Positions 58,270-64,000 of a stretch of DNA of 64,000 nt are shown piece after piece. This DNA comes from Halichoerus grypus (Eukaryota; Chordata; Mammalia; Carnivora; Phocidae). The DNA lies in assembly GCF_964656455.1 (NCBI RefSeq), contig NC_135717.1:150277793-150341792 (forward strand), in the 5' to 3' direction. The notes beneath the pieces were generated by a model. That model was not told the DNA's origin. It saw only the letters and a list, made by a program, of their open reading frames with translations, and made no database searches. The position numbers and the translations under genes are program-made. Position 1 is the first letter of the stretch. Every line of letters begins with the position of its first letter.

Positions 58270-60445
58270 ACTTGAGTTCAATATGTCCTTCATAGTAACT
58301 AGTTATGACTTTATTTGGGAGATTTTAATGGCATGCAGCATTTTGAAATTCCATTAAATGCTGTATGACAGCATAGGTTATGCTATGCTTTATGTTACAT
58401 AGGACATTAAACTGTTAAGTTGAAAACACACTACTATCTTGGTGTTATTTTTTTGTGCATTTGTGTGAATTGAAAAGGATGAATTCTAACACTTGATGGC
58501 AGTAGTAACTCATTCAAGATTCAGTCAGCAAGAGCACCCTATACAAAACAAACTATGAGAAGATAGGTACTTCATTTTTATATTTATCAAGAATGGCATA
58601 TTTAAACTATTCCAGATTGCCAATGTTAATTACCCTTTATTCTGGTGCAGTGTAATTGGGTATATGTATTAGATTTAGCGTTTTTCAATTGGCTTTTGGA
58701 AAGCAAGGCTCAGCTAATTAAACTTATAAATAAAATTTTTTAGAGAGAAGTTGGATATACCTGAGAAATTGGTCAGATAAATAAAATTCAACAAATATTT
58801 TTTTAGATCCATCTTTGTAACCAGCTAAGTTCTATGGGATATGAAAAAATAAATAAACGGAATGCATTTTATACACTCTCAAAAACTTGCCTTTTGCAAC
58901 TCTGAAGATAACCATGTACAGTCACTTGAAACCAAAAAGGTAGGCGCCATCTGTTGGTCATAGAAGCTAAATACAAGGTATTAAACCTTCCCAGCTTTTC
59001 AAAAAGTGAGATGAAATTAACTCATTTCTTTCTCTTGATAATCTGGGAAGTTGTGGGGTTAGTTGGAAAATTGGTGAGGCGTGTTGTGCATCAGGGAGTA
59101 ACATTGTGACACTTCTCCATTAATGAATTCTCATGTCACTTAAGTAAATTATGAAGAGAAATCTAACCCTGTAAAGAGGTAACCACAAAGACAGTTTCTG
59201 CAGATTTAAGGAGGATGGGAATGTTGCACCCATAATAGTACTATGTGTAGGTATTATTCACTATCACCCTTTGAAAATATTATTAACCTTTTAATTACTC
59301 AGGATTTTCAGAGAATTAATCTAACATATTGTAGTCATGACGTTTGAAAAACGTGTCGTTAGTAATGATTAATTAGGAATTGTTAGCATGGAAATGTAAT
59401 AAACATAAGTAATTTTAAAGTACACTATATTATGGGCAACAGAATGAAGTGCTTCCCCCCCCCCCGTGAAAAATGACCTGTAATATTTGAGAAAAATAAA
59501 CATGTGTAACAATTGAATAAAGAAAAAAAAGTTACTAAAAAGTACAGCATTTAATCAGGGATCAGTTTTAGAATTAGAGCTTTCAATTAAGAATGTGAGG
59601 TGTTGGAAATGGCCCCGGAAATAGGATGCATTTAGAAGGAATACTAAAATGTTGTCATCACATTTTCAGGGCTATGGTAGCACTTTGTCCTTCTAGAAAT
59701 CATGGTGAATTAAATCTGCAGAGAAGCCTTGTGAGTAGGAAGCCATAACGCCTGGGAACATGTCAGTTGGCCCTATATGTTCGCATAATAATGCCCTTTT
59801 TCCTCCCGTTATTTTAATTCACTTCACTTTTTGCTACAACCCCTCAATTTTGTAATAACAGTGTTCAGGGAAGGCTGTGAGGGCAGAGTGGTTTCCAGGC
59901 TATTGGCGGGGAGATCTAAGATCATCAGTGAGGTTCCTGTGGGTAAGGCCTCATTATGACTTTTTCATGAGCCCCTTCCTCCATAAAAAAATAAAAATAA
60001 AAATTCTATTTTATGACTTGTTGCAATAAGGGTAAATATAAACCAGGCTAGGTTCATTACTCCATATTTATTTTCATTATCATCATTATTATCATTATCT
60101 TGCTTTCTTTTATGTTAAAAGAAATGAAAACATTTTCATAGGTCTCTAAAATCATTATCGGCCCTTGGCACCTGTGGAATGCTAAGCTGAAAACCCAGTT
60201 GAATCACATGGGACTTTTGACCTTCGTAAACTGAGAGATAATAAGCTGCTGATTTTGTGCCAATTTTTTAAAGGCAACAATAGAAAACTCAGCAGTTGCA
60301 ATGTTAGAATTCTACTTTTAGTCTGATTCAGGATACTGTATTTATGAGGGAGTATATCTAACAAGTCAAAATGAAAATTCCATATTTATCACTGGTTTAT
60401 AATGATGGGTTGATGGTTATTCTTTTTTAAGTTTTATTAACTTTG
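58270..60445. other. CCER1-EPYC intergenic, no gene
   Basis: AT-rich, with no named repeat. Contains the CTCF-like motif at 58941 and a poly-C run at 59454-59465. Confidence 0.5.
58941..58960 (-). promoter_or_regulatory. CTCF-like motif, minus orientation (original copy)
   Basis: The minus strand reads 'tgaccaacagatggcgccta', one deviation from the CTCF core CCASYAGRKGGCRSY and matching outside bases too. It lies within the 38-bp segment that recurs at 60447-60484. Occupancy unknown. Confidence 0.5.
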
Positions 60446-60446
60446 A

Positions 60447-60545
60447 GAAACCAAAAAGGTAGGCGCCATCTGTTGGTCATAGAATATCCTACACCTTTGG
60501 AGGTATAGGATATTATGATTAATTATGATTAAATGATTAAATGAG
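60447..60545. repeat. Composite templated insertion
   Basis: 60447-60484 is identical to 58928-58965 (38 bp). 60484-60504 is identical to 55453-55473 (21 bp), joined with a 1-base overlap. Then 'taggatat' (60506-60513) is the reverse complement of 'atatccta' (60484-60491), making an imperfect hairpin. The tract ends in two 10-bp units 'ttatgattaa' (60513-60532) and 'atgattaa'. Both source segments are in the same orientation as the copy. Confidence 0.9.
60460..60479 (-). promoter_or_regulatory. CTCF-like motif, minus orientation (duplicated copy)
   Basis: Exact copy of the motif at 58941-58960, carried in by the composite insertion. Confidence 0.45.
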
Positions 60546-60960
60546 TGCATGGTTAGTTTTCCCCATAGGTCTCAAGAAAATTAATAGATATTTTTCATTA
60601 TGACAAACATATCAGTATTTGTATTTTAAACTGAAACAAGGAAATGAGTATGCATCTACTGTGGAGAAACATGAGAACAATTCTCTTCAATCACTGCACT
60701 ACAGAAATTCGGGATTTAGCTCTAGTATCTACAAATAATGGCATCTGACAGATGATATGGAGTAATGAGAAAAACTCAGATAATATAGATGAAGAAATAT
60801 ATTTGCCTGAAAGAGATAGTTGAAAATAAAAATATATATTGTATGTTTTTAAAAATTAGAGGTGTGCAATTACCAATTGTCCCTTTTTTTACTTTAATAG
60901 ATTAATTCAGAAATAGATTATGCAATGATGAAAAAGTTTGATACTAAACCATTTTAGTGA
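60546..60960. other. Intergenic, no gene seen
   Basis: AT-rich, with no recognised feature. Confidence 0.45.
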
Positions 60961-60964
60961 TGTT

Positions 60965-61399
60965 GTAGAGAATCATGCACTCTCCCACCCTGTTGGTGAA
61001 AGTGTGAATGGGTATAACATCTTTGAAGGCCAATCTAGTAATATTTATTAAAATTTAAAATAATATGCTCTTTGACCCAGAATTCCACTTCTATGAATTT
61101 ATCCATAGATGTACTCTCTCATGTACGCAAAGCTATTTATGTTTACACAAGGATAATCTTTGCAGTTTTAGTGTAAATAAAAAAAAATAAAATGCTCATT
61201 CGTGTAATGGGCTGATATGTGCTTTTCAGAATCAGTAGCACTGTATGTGCTGATATGGAAAAATCATCAAGAAATATTTTTAAGTGAAAGAAGCAAGATT
61301 TAGAAGAGTGATTATCTCTTGTATTTAAAAATCCATGTTGGTGATGTGTATGTGTGTAATACTTGCACATGTATATTTGTATAAAAAAGGGAAATTGTT
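60965..61399 (+). mobile_element. Old L1M, left part
   Basis: 'accctgttggtgaaagtgtg', 'tttgacccagaattccactt', 'gctgatatggaaaaatcatc', 'ttttaagtgaaagaagcaag' follow the ORF2 end and 3' UTR of an ancient L1. Interrupted at 61399 by a CanSINE. Confidence 0.8.
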
Positions 61400-61686
61400 T
61401 GGGGCACCCGGGTGGCTCAGTCAGTTAAGCGTCCGACTCTGGGTTTCTGGCTCAGGTCATGATCTCAGGGTCATGATCTCAGGGTCGTGGGATGGAGCCC
61501 TACACTGAGCCCCACGTTGAGCCCCGCTGAGCCCCGTAGGTTGGGTTGCATGCTCAGCACAGAGTCTGCTCCAGATTCTTTCCCCTCCTTCTCCCTCCTC
61601 CCCCTGCTTCTCTGCCTGCTCACACTCTTCCTTTCAACAGAAAACTTCCCATTTTCTTGCTCTCTCTCTAAAATAAATAAATCTTT
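61400..61686 (+). mobile_element. CanSINE with internal micro-duplications
   Basis: 'ggggcacccgggtggctcag' start and 'taaataaatctttaaaaaaa' end, flanked by near-identical 'aaaaaagggaaat' duplications. It is longer than usual: a 14-bp unit is duplicated exactly at 61457-61470 and 61471-61484, and a 'tgagccccg' unit is repeated three times at about 61506-61538. Confidence 0.93.
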
Positions 61687-61689
61687 AAA

Positions 61690-61870
61690 AAAAGGGAAAT
61701 GGCTTATGTACAAGTTTTTGTTTCTCATGGAAACTTTCACAAAAGCATGCAAGAAACCATTGCCTAGTTATTTCTCGGGAGTAGAACTTGAGGTTTGCAG
61801 CTGGAAGGAATATCACCTTTCATTGTATGTTCCTTTGTCTTTTTTCAGTTTGTAACCATGTCCCTGTATG
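61690..61870 (+). mobile_element. Old L1M, right part
   Basis: 'aaagcatgcaagaaaccatt', 'tcgggagtagaacttgaggt', 'ctttcattgtatgttccttt' and 'cagtttgtaaccatg' continue the L1M 3' UTR after the SINE. Confidence 0.7.
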
Positions 61871-61874
61871 ATGA

Positions 61875-62360
61875 CCATACATTTTAGAAAGATCAACTTT
61901 CCTTAGCAGGCATTCCTTAGCTTCTTCCCTAGTGTGGTGATAATATCATCGTCTCTTTTCCATTTTCTAAATTTTGTTCTGTTCACAGGCACAGAAATAT
62001 ACCAATAGAATGATTTCATAGTTATCTAGTTGTGTTCGAGGGATGAGACAAGTGTAGGGTCCTCCTACAGCACCTCCATCTTATGAGATATACCAATAAA
62101 TTGCCATTTAGGCAAGGGTCTAAAATGAGTTGTCAGATCTTTAAGGTGATAAAATATTATTCAAAAACTGAAGCTATGTGTTATATTGTTGGATATGATT
62201 ATTTGCATGTTGTGATTATAATGAATATTTTCCCACAAGGCCATTGTAAATTTCAAATTCTTTTATTCTCTCCTTCATTCTCATTAATAAATTTGGAAAC
62301 AGAAACATGCCTTAGTAAAAAAAAAAAAAAAGGAATAGAAAAGTTTAATTAAAAACACCT
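61875..62360. other. EPYC downstream flank
   Basis: No gene or named repeat. Poly-A run at 62317-62331. Confidence 0.45.
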
Positions 62361-62512
62361 AACGTGTTCATTCTGTATTTTTCTTTATTAGACTTAACTT
62401 GAAATTATATGGGATATAAATCCTTAAAACTTGCAAGTTACATGTGATTTACAAGAGTACCTATGAAATACTTGTTATCATTTAGTTTTGCTCTTACTGT
62501 ACACCATTTGGT

Positions 62513-62518
62513 TTTATT
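62513..62518 (-). terminator. EPYC: Candidate EPYC poly-A signal
   Basis: Minus-strand AATAAA about 180 nt past the EPYC stop. Two further AATAAA hexamers follow at 62384-62389 and 62262-62267. Which one is used cannot be decided by eye. Confidence 0.4.
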
Positions 62519-62696
62519 CCTGACTCACTTGGTGTTTGCTTAACTTGCTAAATTGTCATCATATCTTAAAACTTATAGTTGTATATCATTTTTTAGAACA
62601 CAATTTGAAAGTATCATGCTGAGTTTCTGTTTTTGAAGAGAGGAGTAAGAATTGTTCCGTTATAGTGGGCGTCATAATGCTAACCATTATCTCAAA

Positions 62697-62867
62697 TTAG
62701 ACAAGACTTCCAATAGGCAAACGAGGTAGGCACATGTACGCTTGAGGAGTTTTGCTGAGATTGATAGGGTTTCCATCCAATCGAATGTCCTCTAGCGCCT
62801 TACGAATATAAGTCAAATTTTTAACATTGCAGAAAGTATCTTCATGCATCTCCAAAATGTTGTTATT
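62697..62867 (-). CDS. EPYC: Epiphycan, terminal coding exon (partial gene)
   Basis: A splice acceptor (minus strand 'catgtcttttag|aat', AG at 62868-62869) opens an exon of 56 codons plus TAA. The peptide begins NNNILEMHEDTFCNVK, continues with NLTYIRKALEDIRLDGNPIN and ends LSKTPQAYMCLPRLPIGSLV, which is the carboxyl end of epiphycan (class III small leucine-rich proteoglycan). The two cysteines (TFC and YMC) are the C-terminal pair that closes the leucine-rich domain by a disulfide, and NLT is an N-glycosylation sequon. Epiphycan is secreted into cartilage matrix. The upstream exons lie beyond 64000. Adjacency to CCER1 in the same orientation is the human order, supporting orthology. Confidence 0.96.
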   Translation of the reverse strand, partial: NNNILEMHEDTFCNVKNLTYIRKALEDIRLDGNPINLSKTPQAYMCLPRLPIGSLV

Positions 62868-63004
62868 CTAAAAGACATGAACAATAAATGATAAGGCAAA
62901 ATATAACATATGCTTATTATTGATTAATAACACAGTCCATTTTGCTTCACCCCCATTTTAATTCTTTTGTTCCTTCTCTTATCCAAAGATGCATGTTACG
63001 GGAT

Positions 63005-63419
63005 CATTATGCCTTGGGCACTTTCTAGGCTGTGGGGATTAAATCACTGAAGCACAAAGTAGATACAGGCTTGCCCTAAAGCAGCTCGCACTTCAGTAGT
63101 AGAAATGTAAGATATGGAGGTGAGAAAACAAATGTAAAGAAAAAGCTATTTCTAAAACTGATGGGTACTGCAAAGGAAGAGCGGTAACTGTGGAAAGTTA
63201 TCTTAAAGAGAGAGCAGTGGAGCTGAGAATGGAATAACAACACACAGGCATGGAAAGAGCCAAGGTAAGAACATTGCAGGGAGAGAGAAGACCACGTTCA
63301 GTCTGAGTAATTACCTTGGAATGTTCAAAAATGGGAAAAGAGTCAACATGGCTGAAGTAGAGTGAGGGAGAAAGTGAGCAACTATCAGGAAGATAAGCAG
63401 GGCCCAGAAATACATATTT
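63005..63419 (-). mobile_element. L2 LINE 3' region
   Basis: Antisense L2 order: 'gggcactttctaggctgtgg', 'cagctcgcacttcagtagta', 'actgatgggtactgcaaagg', 'gtagagtgagggagaaagtg'. Decayed. Confidence 0.55.
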
Positions 63420-64000
63420 AAAAACAACTTTATTGAGTATATTTCACATACCATAAAATTCCTTCGTTTTAAGTATATGGTTCAGTGGTTTTTAAGATAG
63501 TCACAGAGTTGTACAACCATCACCATAGTTTAATTATTTTTTAATTTTTTTAATTAATATTTTTCACCATAATTTAATTTTAGAACATGTTAAACCCTGT
63601 AGATATTAGCAATTACTCCCACCTACCTCCATTTTCCCCTATCTTTAGCCCATGGTGACTTCTAATTTACTTCTGTTTTTATGGATTTTCCTATATTAGA
63701 TATTTTATGTAAATGGAATCATAGATCATCTTCTGTGGCTGGGTTCTTTTACTTAGAATTGCATTTTCAAGGTTTATATATTTTGTACCATGTATCAGTA
63801 CTTCTTTTTGTTTTATTGTCTGATAATATTCCATTGTGTGGATATATACCACATTTTTATCCTTTCATCAGTTAATAGAAATTTGGATTTTTTTTCTACT
63901 TTTGACTCTTATGAATAATGCTTCTATGAACATTTGCAAACAAGTTTTGTGTTGACATATGTTTTCAAATCTCCTGGGTATATACCTGCGAGTTGAATTG
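63420..64000 (-). mobile_element. Old L1 3' region, runs off window
   Basis: Antisense L1M: 'caactttattgagtatattt', 'cacataccataaaattcctt', 'gttgtacaaccatcaccata', 'gataatattccattgtgtgg', 'atgaataatgcttctatgaa', then 'ctgggtatatacctgcgagt' at the right edge. Lies in the EPYC intron. The 64-codon frame at 63681-63875 is a shadow. Confidence 0.88.

Larger units (their letters stand above)
62868..64000 (-). other. EPYC: EPYC last intron (3' portion)
   Basis: The acceptor side of the final intron runs to the window edge and beyond. No further EPYC exon was recognised. It holds L2 and L1 fossils, listed separately. Confidence 0.8.

Overview
This window is mammalian nuclear DNA from a carnivoran. 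It holds about eleven CanSINE (tRNA-derived, carnivore-specific) insertions and five young or intermediate carnivore L1 3' ends, on a background of old MIR, L2, MER5, MLT1-like and L1M fossils. The CanSINE sequence type is caniform, not cat-like. Its tail style suggests an arctoid (bear, seal or mustelid lineage), but that last step is an inference. There are no prokaryotic features.

Layout. Bases 1 to about 53,300 are a gene desert: AT-rich, no supportable coding gene, dominated by decayed repeats with a few recent insertions. CCER1, an intact single-coding-exon gene for coiled-coil glutamate-rich protein 1 (407 aa), lies on the minus strand at 53,440-54,663. It sits in a GC-rich, CpG-dense island that runs upstream to about 55,330 and contains a CCAAT box, a TATA-like box and a plausible 5' noncoding exon donor. 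About 8 kb further right, also on the minus strand, is the terminal coding exon of EPYC (epiphycan, a class III small leucine-rich proteoglycan) at 62,697-62,867. The rest of EPYC lies beyond the right edge. CCER1 next to EPYC in the same orientation matches the order in human 12q21.33, where KERA, LUM and DCN follow, so the block is conserved synteny.

The two genes do not form a pathway: CCER1 is a testis/spermatid nuclear protein and EPYC an extracellular matrix proteoglycan of cartilage. What may link them is local architecture. CTCF-like motifs occur at 46,807 (plus strand) and at 58,941 and 60,460 (both minus strand), a convergent arrangement around CCER1.

The most unusual structure is at 60,447-60,545. 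A patchwork insertion there joins a 38-bp exact copy of 58,928-58,965 (carrying the CTCF-like motif) to a 21-bp exact copy of 55,453-55,473. A snap-back inverted repeat and short tandem repeats follow. This looks like a multi-template insertion from error-prone break repair or template switching, and it duplicated a candidate CTCF site. No novel gene system was found; most of the window is ordinary mammalian intergenic sequence. Repeat family names are from memory of consensus sequences, and the boundaries of old repeats are approximate.
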